Below, in pieces: positions 40,136 to 49,473 of a stretch of DNA of 64,000 nucleotides. Made by a program: the position numbers and the translations under genes. Origin of the DNA: Natronospirillum sp965602035 (GTDB lineage: Bacteria; Pseudomonadota; Gammaproteobacteria; Pseudomonadales; Natronospirillaceae); NCBI GenBank assembly GCA_965602035.1, contig OZ271919.1:2294001-2358000 (forward strand). Reading direction: 5' to 3'. Every line of letters starts with the position of its first letter. Positions within the stretch are counted from its first letter, which is position 1. The notes below the pieces were generated by a model. It was not told the DNA's origin. It searched no databases and saw nothing but the letters and a program-made list of their open reading frames with translations.

Positions 40136-41503
40136 CTATTCCTTACTGGCTTTTACCGGCTTCTGCCAGCGCTCAATGGTGGTCTGGCGGCTGCGGGCGA
40201 GCGTGAGTTTGTCAGCCGGGGCGTCGCGGTTGATGATGGAGCCGGCGCCGATGAAGGCGCCGTCACCAATGGCCACGGGCGCCACCAGTGTGCTGTTGGA
40301 GCCCACGAACGCCCCGGCACCGATGTCCGTGTGGTGTTTGTTGGCGCCGTCGTAATTGCAGGTAATGGTGCCCGCTCCGATGTTCGCCCCTTTACCTACG
40401 CGCGCATCGCCGACATAGGTCAGGTGATTCACTTTCGCACCGGCTTCAATGACCGCTTTTTTCACTTCCACGAAGTTGCCGACCTTGGCGCCATCGGCCA
40501 GGTCCGCGCCCGGCCGCAACCGTGCCATGGGGCCAACCAGGGCGTTCGGGCCGACGCGGGCGCCGTCGATGATGGACCCGGCTTCGATCCGGGCGCCGTC
40601 CTCAATGGCGCTGTTGCTGATAACGCAGTTCGGGCCAATGGAAACGCCGCTCCCCAGAGTAACGTTTTTCAGTACCACATTGGCGTCTATCCAGTTGTCG
40701 GTGCCGGCGGTTACCGTGCCGCGCAGGTCAATGCGGGCCGGATCAGCCAGTGAGGTGCCGCCGAGCATCAGGGTTTCGGCACGGGCGCGCTGGTAGCGGC
40801 GCTCGAGATACGCCAGTTGCGCCCGGTTGTTCACGCCCTGGGTTTCGGCCAGGGCGCCCGGGTTGGTGGCTGTAACCGGCACGCCGTCGGTTACGGCGAG
40901 TTCGACCAGATCGGTGAGGTAGTACTCACCCTGGGCATTGTCGTTGCTGAGCCGGGGCAACCAGTCGTGGAGCCGGGCGCCGGAGACGGCCATGAAGCCG
41001 GTGTTCACTTCGTTGATGGCCTGCTGTTCGTCCGTGGCGTCTTTCTGTTCCACGATGGCCCGAATCTGCCCGTTCTCGCGCAGGATGCGGCCGTAACCCG
41101 TCGGGTCTTCCAGCGTGGCGGTCAGCAACGCCAGACCGTTGTCGTGTTCGGCGGTCTCCAGCAGGTGTTCCAGGGTGTTCTGGCGGATCAGTGGCACATC
41201 GCCATAGAGCACGAGCACGGTGTCGTCCGGGCTGATGTTGGGCAGTGCCTGGGCCACCGCATGGCCGGTACCGAGCTGTTCAGACTGCAACACGAACTCT
41301 ACGCCCGAGTCGGCCAGCACCGCCTGCACCTGCTCGGCGCCATGGCCGACTACGACGGTAATCCGGTCCGTGAGTGTGCGGGCAGTCTCCACGACGTGTT
41401 GAACCATGGGTTTGCCACCGAGGGCATGGCAGACCTTGGGCAGTTGGCTTTTCATCCTTGAGCCCTGGCCCGCGGCCAGAACGACGACGTGGGGTTGTGA
41501 CAT
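40136..41503 (-). CDS. glmU: Bifunctional GlmU: UDP-GlcNAc pyrophosphorylase and GlcN-1-P acetyltransferase
   Basis: A 455-residue cytoplasmic enzyme completing UDP-GlcNAc synthesis. The N-terminal nucleotidyl domain has VVLAAGQGSRMKSQLPK (residues 6-22), and the left-handed beta-helix C-terminal part (about 250-440) has hexapeptide repeats such as IGPNCVISNSAIEDGARI. AGGAAACCGG precedes the ATG at 41503; a 22-residue upstream extension is not part of the family. Its usual partner glmS is 2.2 kb away on the same strand, separated by the HAD and HigBA genes. Confidence 0.96.
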   Translation of the reverse strand: MSQPHVVVLAAGQGSRMKSQLPKVCHALGGKPMVQHVVETARTLTDRITVVVGHGAEQVQAVLADSGVEFVLQSEQLGTGHAVAQALPNISPDDTVLVLYGDVPLIRQNTLEHLLETAEHDNGLALLTATLEDPTGYGRILRENGQIRAIVEQKDATDEQQAINEVNTGFMAVSGARLHDWLPRLSNDNAQGEYYLTDLVELAVTDGVPVTATNPGALAETQGVNNRAQLAYLERRYQRARAETLMLGGTSLADPARIDLRGTVTAGTDNWIDANVVLKNVTLGSGVSIGPNCVISNSAIEDGARIEAGSIIDGARVGPNALVGPMARLRPGADLADGAKVGNFVEVKKAVIEAGAKVNHLTYVGDARVGKGANIGAGTITCNYDGANKHHTDIGAGAFVGSNSTLVAPVAIGDGAFIGAGSIINRDAPADKLTLARSRQTTIERWQKPVKASKE

Positions 41504-41651
41504 ACCGGTTTCCTGCTGGTGTTCGGACGTCCTGTTATTGTATGTGAGACAGTGGACAGTGAACACCAACTGACCCGCTATTCTGGTGCACGGTGGCCGC
41601 GGAGCGCGTTAGAATGCAAACAGCAAACAGTGAGCGAAGGATGTGGTGTCG

Positions 41652-42524
41652 ATGATGCGTACGGTAACCGTAGCAGCAACCCAGATGGCCTGTGGTTGGG
41701 ATGTTTCCGAAAATATCGCCCTGGCTGAAACCCGCGTGCGCGAAGCGGTGGCCGCCGGCGCCAATATCATTCTGCTGCAGGAGCTGTTTGAGCGGTGTTA
41801 CTTCTGCCAGCAGCAGCAGTATGAATCCCTCGAGTTCGCGACGCCGCTGGAAGCAAACCCGGCAGTAAACCACTTCCGGCCGATTGCCCGGGAGCTCGGC
41901 GTGGTACTGCCGATCAGCTATTACGAACGGGCTAACAACGCGCTGTACAACAGTATCGGCATCATCGATGCCGACGGCAGTTTGATGGGGAATTATCGCA
42001 AGGCGCACATTCCGGACGGCCCCGGTTACAGCGAGAAGTTCTACTTCACACCCGGCGATACCGGCTTTCGGGTCTGGGACACGCGCTTCGGGCGCATCGG
42101 CGTGGCAATCTGCTGGGATCAGTGGTTCCCGGAAAGCGCGCGGGCCATGGCGCTGCAGGGCGCTGAATTGCTGTTCTATCCGACGGCGATCGGCAGTGAA
42201 CCGCACGACCCGTCGCTGGATTCACGTCGGCACTGGCAGAACACCCAGAAGGGCCATGCCGCCGCCAATCTGGTGCCATTGATTGCCAGCAACCGCATCG
42301 GACGCGAGGAGATCGGCGGCACCCACATCGATTTCTATGGGCACTCGTTCATTGCCGACCAGACCGGGGAGCTGGTGGCCAGCATGGCGGACGAGGCGGG
42401 CCATTGCCTGGCGACATTTGATCTGGACGACATCGCCCGCCAACGCCGTGCCTGGGGCCTGTTCCGCGATCGGCGCCCGGATCTCTACGGTGCGTTGCTC
42501 ACCAAGGACGGAGGCGCATCGTGA
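41652..42524 (+). CDS. aguB: N-carbamoylputrescine amidase
   Basis: A 290-residue carbon-nitrogen hydrolase that turns N-carbamoylputrescine into putrescine, CO2 and ammonia. The catalytic triad is visible: Glu in LLQELFERCYF, Lys in GNYRKAHIPDGPGY and Cys in VAICWDQWFPE. AGGA lies upstream of the ATG pair at 41652/41655. The stop overlaps the GTG of aguA by 4 bases, so both enzymes are made together. Confidence 0.95.
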   Translation: MMRTVTVAATQMACGWDVSENIALAETRVREAVAAGANIILLQELFERCYFCQQQQYESLEFATPLEANPAVNHFRPIARELGVVLPISYYERANNALYNSIGIIDADGSLMGNYRKAHIPDGPGYSEKFYFTPGDTGFRVWDTRFGRIGVAICWDQWFPESARAMALQGAELLFYPTAIGSEPHDPSLDSRRHWQNTQKGHAAANLVPLIASNRIGREEIGGTHIDFYGHSFIADQTGELVASMADEAGHCLATFDLDDIARQRRAWGLFRDRRPDLYGALLTKDGGAS

Positions 42525-43600
42525 AGCTGCGTTTTCCCGCGGAGCGGGAACCGCACGCCCGTACCTGGATGCTGTGGCCGACCCGTGCCGACAACTGGCG
42601 CTCGGGAGCGTGGCCGGCGCAGCAGGCCTTCAGCCGTGTGGCGCGGGCGATTGCCGCGTTCGAGCCAGTGACCATCGGCGCAGATGCACACTGGTTGCCG
42701 TTGGTGCGTACTCACTTTCTGGATGATCCCGCCATTCAGGTGGTTGAGATAAGCAGCAACGATGCGTGGATGCGCGATATGGGGCCGACCATCGGTATCA
42801 ATGAATCGGGCCAGCGCGCCGGCGTCGACTGGGTATTCAATGCCTGGGGCGGGCACACCAACGGGCTGTATTCTCCCTGGGATCTGGATGACCAGGTGGC
42901 GGCCTCGGTGCTGGCGCAACTCGGTTTGCATCGGTACCGCTCCGACCTGGTGATGGAAGGCGGTGCACTGCATGTTGATGGTGAAGGCACGCTGCTGACC
43001 ACGGCGGAGTGCCTGCTGGACCCGGGGCGTAATGCGTCACTGGATCAGGCAGCGATTGAGTACGAACTCTGTGACACGCTGAACGTGGACCGGGTGCTCT
43101 GGCTACCCTGGGGGGTCTATGGCGATGAGACCAATGGACATGTCGACAACGTCGCCTGCTTTGTGAAGCCGGGTGAGGTGTTGCTGGCCTGGACGGACGA
43201 CCCCGAACACCCGGATTACCATCGCTGCCGGGAAAACCGGGCGTACCTGGAAGGCGCTGCGGATGCCACGGGCCGTTCATTAACCGTGCACCCGATGCCG
43301 TTGCCGCCCCGGCTGACGTTGCCTGCCGAGGTTGCCGAGCAGATCTACCCGCGTGAAGGCACGCAGCCACGGCAGGCTGGTGATGTGTTGGCCGCCAGTT
43401 ATGTGAATTTCTATCTGTGCAATGGCGGGCTGATTATGCCGACGTTCGGTGTGCCGGGGGACACCGAGGCGCAGAATCTGCTGGCCGAGTTATTTCCCGA
43501 GCGGACGGTAGTGCCGGTGCCGAGCCGGGAGATTTTGTACGGGGGTGGGAATATTCATTGTATTACGTTGCAGGAGCCGTTGGGTTTACCGCCGCGGTAA
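42521..43600 (+). CDS. aguA: Agmatine deiminase
   Basis: A 359-residue guanidine-modifying enzyme that converts agmatine to N-carbamoylputrescine. The conserved sites are WMRDMGPT (Asp and surrounding), EGGALHVDGEGTLL, His in ETNGHVDN and the nucleophile Cys near the end in GGGNIHCIT. It uses a GTG start overlapping the aguB stop. With aguB it forms a complete two-step agmatine-to-putrescine route, divergent from glmU. Confidence 0.95.
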   Translation: MKLRFPAEREPHARTWMLWPTRADNWRSGAWPAQQAFSRVARAIAAFEPVTIGADAHWLPLVRTHFLDDPAIQVVEISSNDAWMRDMGPTIGINESGQRAGVDWVFNAWGGHTNGLYSPWDLDDQVAASVLAQLGLHRYRSDLVMEGGALHVDGEGTLLTTAECLLDPGRNASLDQAAIEYELCDTLNVDRVLWLPWGVYGDETNGHVDNVACFVKPGEVLLAWTDDPEHPDYHRCRENRAYLEGAADATGRSLTVHPMPLPPRLTLPAEVAEQIYPREGTQPRQAGDVLAASYVNFYLCNGGLIMPTFGVPGDTEAQNLLAELFPERTVVPVPSREILYGGGNIHCITLQEPLGLPPR

Positions 43601-43615
43601 TCGCAGCCTTCGGCA

Positions 43616-43648
43616 GCTCCTACGACGAATACGCGGGATTGTAGGAGC
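43616..43648 (+). other. Hairpin after aguA
   Basis: GCTCCTAC (43616-43623) and GTAGGAGC (43641-43648) pair perfectly around a 17-base loop, 15 bases past the aguA stop. Its right arm is the start of a REP-like unit, so it resembles a paired REP (BIME) element and may stabilise or end the aguBA message. Confidence 0.6.
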
Positions 43649-43678
43649 GTCCCGTTACACGGCGTCTCGGGCGCGATG
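43640..43678 (-). repeat. REP-like dispersed repeat, inverted copy
   Basis: Read on the minus strand this is GAGACGCCGTGT followed by AACGGGACGCTCCTAC, the same unit as at 58461-58500 and 58571-58608 with few changes. It is flanked by aguA and the ATP synthase terminator. Confidence 0.65.
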
Positions 43679-43696
43679 AGACCAGATCGTCGGCCA

Positions 43697-43722
43697 CAAA
43701 AAAACGGCCCGTAGGCCGTTTT
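43697..43722 (-). terminator. Rho-independent terminator of the atp operon
   Basis: On the minus strand AACGGCC and GGCCGTT form a 7-bp GC-rich stem with a CGTA-complement 4-base loop, followed by a run of seven Ts (A-run 43698-43704). It sits 27 bases after the atpC stop. The A-rich arm also lets it act weakly for plus-strand transcripts from aguA. Confidence 0.9.
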
Positions 43723-43748
43723 CGGTATGCAGCGCCAGCGAAGGCGGA

Positions 43749-44171
43749 TTACCGCTTCCGGCGGATCTGCGAGAGCACGCGGATCTGTGCGACCGCTTCG
43801 GCCAGTCGGGCGGCTGCCAGTTCGTAGTCGGTGTCTTCCGACCCGCCTTCCAGCAGTTCCTTCTTGGCTTCTTCGCGTGCGCGTTCCGCCGCCTGGAGAT
43901 CAATGTCGTCTGCCCGGGCGATGGTGTCCGCCAGCACGGTGATCAGGTCCGGCTGCACTTCCAGAAAGCCGCCGGATACGAACATGATGTCTTCCTCGCC
44001 ACCCTGCTTCACAATCTTGATCGGGCCAGGCTCGATCGATGTGAGCAGCGGTGCGTGGTTGGGCAGAACGCCGATTTCCCCGTTTTCTGCGGGAGCCACC
44101 AGCATTTCCACCAGACCGGAGAAGATCTCGCCCTCAGCACTGACGATGTCGCAATGTACAGTCATTGCCAT
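43749..44171 (-). CDS. atpC: F1 ATP synthase subunit epsilon
   Basis: A 140-residue central-stalk subunit with an N-terminal beta-sandwich (MTVHCDIVSAEGEIFSG, GVLPNHAPLLTSI) and a C-terminal two-helix part (AERAREEAKKELLEG). It couples rotation to catalysis and damps ATP hydrolysis. Last gene of the operon, 21 bases after atpD and before the terminator. Confidence 0.96.
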   Translation of the reverse strand: MAMTVHCDIVSAEGEIFSGLVEMLVAPAENGEIGVLPNHAPLLTSIEPGPIKIVKQGGEEDIMFVSGGFLEVQPDLITVLADTIARADDIDLQAAERAREEAKKELLEGGSEDTDYELAAARLAEAVAQIRVLSQIRRKR

Positions 44172-44192
44172 ATTACCCTCCTGCTGAGGTGA

Positions 44193-45596
44193 TTACTTCT
44201 CGCTCTGCTCGTAAGCATCCACCACGTCCTGAATCGTGCCCTTCATGTAGAAGAACTGCTCGGGAATATGGTCGTAGTCACCATCGATAACGCCCTTGAA
44301 CCCGGCAATGGTGTCTTTCAGGGACACGTATTTGCCCGGTGCCCCGGTGAAGACCTCGGCCACGTGGAACGGCTGGGACAGGAAGCGCTGAATCTTCCGC
44401 GCGCGGGCAACGATCTGCTTGTCTTCATCAGACAGTTCGTCCATACCCAGAATCGCGATGATGTCCTTCAGCTCATTATAGCGCTGAAGCACCTGCTGCG
44501 TACCGCGAGCCACGTTGTAGTGCTCTTCACCGATGACCAGCGGGTCAAGCTGGCGTGAGGTGGAATCCAGCGGGTCAACCGCGGGGTAGATACCCAGGGC
44601 CGCGATGTCACGCGACAGGGTCACCGTGGAGTCCAGGTGGGCGAAGGTGGTTGCCGGAGACGGGTCCGTCAGGTCGTCCGCCGGTACGTAGACCGCCTGG
44701 ACGGAGGTGATGGAACCGGTCTTGGTCGACGTGATCCGCTCCTGGAGCTGACCCATCTCTTCTGCCAGTGTCGGCTGATAACCAACCGCCGACGGCATAC
44801 GGCCGAGCAGTGCCGATACCTCGGTACCCGCCAGGGTGTAACGGTAGATGTTGTCGACGAAGAACAGTACGTCACGACCTTCGTCACGGAACTTCTCGGC
44901 CATGGTCAGGCCGGTCAGCGCAACGCGCAGACGGTTACCCGGCGGCTCGTTCATCTGGCCGTACACCATTGCTACCTTGGATTCCGGCAGGTTCTCAAGC
45001 TGGATAACCCCGGCTTCGGACATTTCGTGATAGAAGTCGTTACCTTCACGTGTCCGCTCACCGACACCCGCGAAAACGGACAGGCCGCTGTGCTCTTTTG
45101 CGATGTTGTTGATCAGCTCGAGCATGTTAACGGTCTTGCCGACACCGGCACCGCCGAACAGGCCAACCTTACCGCCCTTGGCGAACGGGCAGATCAGGTC
45201 GATAACCTTGATGCCGGTTTCCAGCAGGTCCTGGCTCTGCGACTGATCCGCATAGCTGGGTGCTTCCTGGTGGATGGATTTGCGCTCGGATTCTCCGATC
45301 GGACCGCGCTCGTCAATGGGGTTGCCCAGCACGTCCATGATACGGCCCAGCGTCGGTGTGCCGACCGGCACAGAAATGGGCTTGTTCGTGTTGGTCACTT
45401 CCAGGTTACGCGTGAGCCCTTCCGATGTGCCCATTGCGATGGTGCGCACAACGCCGTCGCCCAGCTGCTGCTGAACTTCAAGGGTCAGGTCCTTGCCCTG
45501 CACCTCGAGAGCGTCATACACCTTGGGTACTGAATCGCGTGGGAACTCCACGTCGATGACAGCACCGATGATCTGTATGATCTTTCCGCTACTCAT
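44193..45596 (-). CDS. atpD: F1 ATP synthase subunit beta
   Basis: A 467-residue catalytic subunit. Walker A GGAGVGKTVNM, the GERTREGNDFYHEM catalytic Glu region and the DNIYRYTLAGTEVSALLGR helix are all present, with the DELSDEDK end of the helical tip. Length matches the family (about 460). It lies between atpG and atpC with short gaps. Confidence 0.97.
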   Translation of the reverse strand: MSSGKIIQIIGAVIDVEFPRDSVPKVYDALEVQGKDLTLEVQQQLGDGVVRTIAMGTSEGLTRNLEVTNTNKPISVPVGTPTLGRIMDVLGNPIDERGPIGESERKSIHQEAPSYADQSQSQDLLETGIKVIDLICPFAKGGKVGLFGGAGVGKTVNMLELINNIAKEHSGLSVFAGVGERTREGNDFYHEMSEAGVIQLENLPESKVAMVYGQMNEPPGNRLRVALTGLTMAEKFRDEGRDVLFFVDNIYRYTLAGTEVSALLGRMPSAVGYQPTLAEEMGQLQERITSTKTGSITSVQAVYVPADDLTDPSPATTFAHLDSTVTLSRDIAALGIYPAVDPLDSTSRQLDPLVIGEEHYNVARGTQQVLQRYNELKDIIAILGMDELSDEDKQIVARARKIQRFLSQPFHVAEVFTGAPGKYVSLKDTIAGFKGVIDGDYDHIPEQFFYMKGTIQDVVDAYEQSEK

Positions 45597-45623
45597 TGAA
45601 CTTTCCTCTCAATCCTGAATTCT

Positions 45624-46493
45624 TCAGACCGCGGACGCGCCGCTGACAATCTCCGACAGTTCCTGTGTAATCGCTGCCTGGCGGGCCTTGTTGTATTCGA
45701 GCTCGAGCTCCTCCATGAGGTTGCCGGCATTATCCGTCGCATTCTTCATGGCCAGCATTCGGGCCGACTGCTCACACGCCAGGTTTTCCACAACCGCCTG
45801 ATAGACCAGCGATTCAATGTACCGGTTGAACATCTTGTCCAGCAGAACACGGGGGCTCGGTTCGTACAGATAGTCCCACATGTCCTTGCGCTGGGTGGTG
45901 TCCTCGGCCTGCACGACCGGCAGCAACTGCTCCACCACGGGCTTCTGCACCATGGTGTTGATGAACTCGTTACCAACCAGGTAAACCCGGTCGAGGTCGC
46001 CGTCCATATACTTGTCGAGCATGGCCTGAACGGTACCAATCACGTCCTGCACTTCCGGCTTGTCGCCGATACCGGAGGTGGCTGCGAGCAGGTTGATTCC
46101 GGACTTGCGGAAGAACCCGGCGCCTTTCCGGCCGATCGCGCAGACGTCGACTTCAACGCCTTCTTTCTGCCAGGGCAGCACTGATTTCAGCGCTTCCTTG
46201 AACAGGTTAGCGTTCAGGCCGCCACACAGGCCGCGGTCTGTTGAAACCACGATATAACCAACACGCTTGACTTCACGCTCTTCCATGAACGGATGCTGGT
46301 AGTCGTAATCCGTGTCGGCGTTGGCAATGTGGCCGATCACGGTACGCATCCGCTCTGCATAGGGCTTGGTGGCTGCCATGCGTTCCTGCGCCTTGCGCAT
46401 TTTGCTCGCGGCCACCATCTCCATTGCAGAGGTGATCTTCTGCGTGTTCTTGATGCTCCCTATCTTGGAGCGTATCTCTTTTCCGGCTGCCAT
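45624..46493 (-). CDS. atpG: F1 ATP synthase subunit gamma
   Basis: A 289-residue rotor shaft. The terminal helices of the coiled coil read MAAGKEIRSKIGSIKNTQKI and, at the C-terminus, NLMEELELEYNKARQAAITQEL. The DRGLCGGLN segment marks the globular part. Normal length for the family. Confidence 0.96.
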   Translation of the reverse strand: MAAGKEIRSKIGSIKNTQKITSAMEMVAASKMRKAQERMAATKPYAERMRTVIGHIANADTDYDYQHPFMEEREVKRVGYIVVSTDRGLCGGLNANLFKEALKSVLPWQKEGVEVDVCAIGRKGAGFFRKSGINLLAATSGIGDKPEVQDVIGTVQAMLDKYMDGDLDRVYLVGNEFINTMVQKPVVEQLLPVVQAEDTTQRKDMWDYLYEPSPRVLLDKMFNRYIESLVYQAVVENLACEQSARMLAMKNATDNAGNLMEELELEYNKARQAAITQELSEIVSGASAV

Positions 46494-46542
46494 AAATGTT
46501 CGCCTCAGTCAGTTCCCGGCTGCCCGCAGGCAGCCCGGTCGA

Positions 46543-48087
46543 TCAGTTGCGAGATGCGTTGAACTTGTCCAGCGCTTCGCGGAACTTCTTCTCTACGTCG
46601 TCGTTCCAATCGCCTTTCTCGACCACTTCTTTCATCAGGTCGGCGTATTCCGACGCCATGAATTCGTGGAGTTCGGTTTCGAACCGACCCACATCACTGA
46701 CTTCAACGTCCTTCAGGTAGCCTTCGTTCGCCGCGAAGATGGAAATGGCCATCTGGGCGATACTCAATGGCTTGTACTGACCCTGCTTCATCAGCTCGGT
46801 AACACGCTCACCGTGCTCCAGCTGCGCCTTGGTGGCTTCGTCCAGGTCAGAGGCAAACTGTGAGAAGGCCGCCAGTTCGCGGTACTGTGCCAGTGAGGTA
46901 CGAATACCACCGGACAGCTTCTTCACAATCTTGGTCTGCGCCGAGCCACCGACACGGGATACGGAAATACCTGCGTTCATCGCCGGGCGGATACCCGAGT
47001 TGAACAGGTTGGTCTCGAGGAAGATCTGACCGTCGGTGATCGAGATCACGTTCGTTGGTACGAACGCCGACACGTCACCGCCCTGTGTCTCGATGATCGG
47101 CAGCGCCGTCATGGAGCCGGTCTTGCCCTTCACTTCGCCGTTGGTCAGGCGCTCAACTTCTTCCGCATTGATGCGGGAGGCGCGCTCGAGCAGGCGTGAG
47201 TGCAGGTAGAAGACGTCACCCGGGTAGGCTTCACGGCCCGGTGGGCGGCGCAGCAGGAGGGATACCTGGCGGTAGGCCCAGGCCTGCTTGGTGAGGTCGT
47301 CAAAGACGATCAGGGAGTCACCGCCGCGATCGCGGAAGTATTCGCCCATGGAGCAGCCGGCATAGGGTGCCAGATACTGCATCGGCGCCGGGTCAGACGC
47401 GGAGGCCGCTACGATGATGGTGTGTTCCATCGCGCCGTGCTCTTCCAGCTTGCGTACCACGTTGGCAATGGTGGACTGCTTCTGCCCGATCGCCACGTAG
47501 ACACACTTAACGCCGGTGCCCTTCTGGTTGATGATGGCATCAACCGCCATGGCGGTTTTACCGGTCTGACGGTCACCGATGATCAGCTCACGCTGGCCAC
47601 GGCCGATCGGAACCATGGCGTCTACCGCCTTGTAACCGGTCTGCAGTGGCTGGTCTACCGACTGACGTGCGATAACGCCGGGGGCGACTTTCTCGATCGC
47701 ATCCGTCAGTTCGGAATCGATCGGGCCCTTGCCGTCGATCGGGTTGCCCAGGCCATCCACAACGCGGCCAAGCAGTTCCGGGCCGACCGGTACTTCCAGG
47801 ATACGGCCGGTGCAGTAGCACTTCTGGCCTTCTGCCAGCCCTTTGTAATCACCCAGTACAACGGCGCCGACCGAGTCCCGCTCGATGTTCAGCGCCATGC
47901 CGTACAGGTTGCCTTCGTCGAAGGAGATCATCTCGCCGAACATGACGTCGGCCAGCCCGTGAATCCGCACGATACCGTCGGAGACAGAGACGATGGTCCC
48001 TTCGTTCTTTGCTTCAGAAGTGACATCCAGACCTTCGATGCGTTTCCGGATGACTTCACTGATCTCTGAAGGATTTAATTGCTGCAT
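46543..48087 (-). CDS. atpA: F1 ATP synthase subunit alpha
   Basis: A 514-residue non-catalytic nucleotide-binding subunit with Walker A GDRQTGKTAM, ISITDGQIFLETNLF and the alpha arginine finger region VGGSAQTKIVKK. An N-terminal PSEISEVIRKRIEGL helix contacts subunit delta. Family-typical length of about 513. Confidence 0.97.
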   Translation of the reverse strand: MQQLNPSEISEVIRKRIEGLDVTSEAKNEGTIVSVSDGIVRIHGLADVMFGEMISFDEGNLYGMALNIERDSVGAVVLGDYKGLAEGQKCYCTGRILEVPVGPELLGRVVDGLGNPIDGKGPIDSELTDAIEKVAPGVIARQSVDQPLQTGYKAVDAMVPIGRGQRELIIGDRQTGKTAMAVDAIINQKGTGVKCVYVAIGQKQSTIANVVRKLEEHGAMEHTIIVAASASDPAPMQYLAPYAGCSMGEYFRDRGGDSLIVFDDLTKQAWAYRQVSLLLRRPPGREAYPGDVFYLHSRLLERASRINAEEVERLTNGEVKGKTGSMTALPIIETQGGDVSAFVPTNVISITDGQIFLETNLFNSGIRPAMNAGISVSRVGGSAQTKIVKKLSGGIRTSLAQYRELAAFSQFASDLDEATKAQLEHGERVTELMKQGQYKPLSIAQMAISIFAANEGYLKDVEVSDVGRFETELHEFMASEYADLMKEVVEKGDWNDDVEKKFREALDKFNASRN

Positions 48088-48100
48088 GCTGTTTCCCTCA

Positions 48101-48637
48101 TTAGGAATTCATCGCTTCTGCCAGTTTGTGCAGACGACCTCGCGCCGACCCGTCAATGACGGTGTCGCCGTACCGGATAATGACACCGGCTTTCAGCGAA
48201 GAGTCGACTTCCGTGCTGACTGTGACGGACTGGCCCAGTCGTTTGGCCAGCTTGTCCTGCAGAAGCGATACTTGTTCGTCGTTCAGCGGAAATGCCGAAG
48301 AAATCAGAACGTCTTCAGTGTGTGACTCCGCCAGGCGAAGTGTTTCGAACTGCTCAAAAATGGCCGGCAACAGTGCCAGGCGCCCGTTTTCCGCGAGTAC
48401 CTCAAGAAAGCTCTGACCGCCGTCGGCGACGTCTTCCTTGCACAGGTCCGCGAGGCGCGCCACCTTGTCTGAAGCGGTCAGGCTGGCATTATCCACCAAT
48501 GCCTTGACCGCCGGCAGCGACACCACGGTTGCCAGTGCGCGCAGCATGGTTGACCACCCTTCGAGCTTTTTTCGCTCTTTGGCTGTATCAAACGCCGCGC
48601 GGGCATAGGGCCGTGCCAATGTGCTCAGTTCTGCCAT
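48101..48637 (-). CDS. atpH: F1 ATP synthase subunit delta
   Basis: A 178-residue peripheral-stalk subunit. The N-terminal helical bundle (LARPYARAAFDTAKER) binds alpha, and the C-terminal part ending GDTVIDGSARGRLHKL is the conserved signature. Located between atpF and atpA. Confidence 0.95.
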   Translation of the reverse strand: MAELSTLARPYARAAFDTAKERKKLEGWSTMLRALATVVSLPAVKALVDNASLTASDKVARLADLCKEDVADGGQSFLEVLAENGRLALLPAIFEQFETLRLAESHTEDVLISSAFPLNDEQVSLLQDKLAKRLGQSVTVSTEVDSSLKAGVIIRYGDTVIDGSARGRLHKLAEAMNS

Positions 48638-48649
48638 AGCAACGCCCCC

Positions 48650-49120
48650 TTACAGTTCCGATGCCAGCTTGTCCAACATCGCCTTGTGAGTGGACTCATC
48701 AACCTGCTGGTCGATTACCTTTTCGGCACCGGCGAGCGCCAGGGTTGATACCTGGGCGCGCAGTTGCTCGCGTGCCAGGTTGCGGTCCTGCTCGATTTCC
48801 TCGCGGGCGGCCTTGAGCTGTCGCTCGCCTTCCGTTTTGGCTTCCACTCGTGCGTCTTCAACAATCTTTGCGGCACGACGGTTTGCCTGCTCGACAATTC
48901 CCGCCGCTTCCTCTTTGGCTTCCTTGAGCCTGGCCGCAGCGTTGTCCTGCGCCAGTTCCAGGTCTTTGGCAGCGCGGTCGGCTGCGTTCAGACCATCCGC
49001 AATTTTTTTCTGACGTTCCTGCATGGCCGACACAAGCGGCGGCCACACGAAGCGGGCGCAAAACCAGACGAAGACACCAAAGGTGATGATCTGTCCGATA
49101 AATGTCAGGTTAAAATTCAC
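48650..49120 (-). CDS. atpF: Fo ATP synthase subunit b
   Basis: A 156-residue stator subunit with one N-terminal membrane helix (NFNLTFIGQIITFGVFVWFC) and a long charged coiled coil that binds delta. The REEIEQDRNLAREQLRAQV stretch shows the right-handed coiled-coil character. Confidence 0.95.
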   Translation of the reverse strand: MNFNLTFIGQIITFGVFVWFCARFVWPPLVSAMQERQKKIADGLNAADRAAKDLELAQDNAAARLKEAKEEAAGIVEQANRRAAKIVEDARVEAKTEGERQLKAAREEIEQDRNLAREQLRAQVSTLALAGAEKVIDQQVDESTHKAMLDKLASEL

Positions 49121-49168
49121 GCCTTCACCTCGTTAGTTGACAATGGTCGGTCTGGGTTCAACCCCGAA

Positions 49169-49396
49169 TTAACCAGCAACTACGAAGATCAGGTACATCG
49201 CGATACCAACACCGATGATCGGAATGGCCTCTACCAGGCCGGCAACGATGAAGAATTTCGTCTGTTGAGCCGGAGCCAGTTCAGGCTGGCGCGCTGATGT
49301 TTCGAGCAGCTTGCCACCCAGCAGGCTGATGCCCAGCGGTGCGCCAATAGCACCAGCACCAATAATAACGGCTGCGGCGATCAGTACGATTTCCAT
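49169..49396 (-). CDS. atpE: Fo ATP synthase subunit c
   Basis: A 75-residue hairpin of two membrane helices linked by the polar RQPELAPAQQT loop. The ion-binding carboxylate is Glu56 (GLVEAIPIIGVG), where the E. coli protein has Asp. The residues that would signal Na+ use (a Ser or Thr after the Glu and an early Gln) are not present, so proton coupling is expected. Confidence 0.95.
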   Translation of the reverse strand: MEIVLIAAAVIIGAGAIGAPLGISLLGGKLLETSARQPELAPAQQTKFFIVAGLVEAIPIIGVGIAMYLIFVVAG

Positions 49397-49473
49397 GGTT
49401 TTCTCCTTGAGTTTCGAGTTTTAAAGCAAAGGGTTAACAGTCTATCCGGTAATACCCCGGCTGTCGCAGAGGA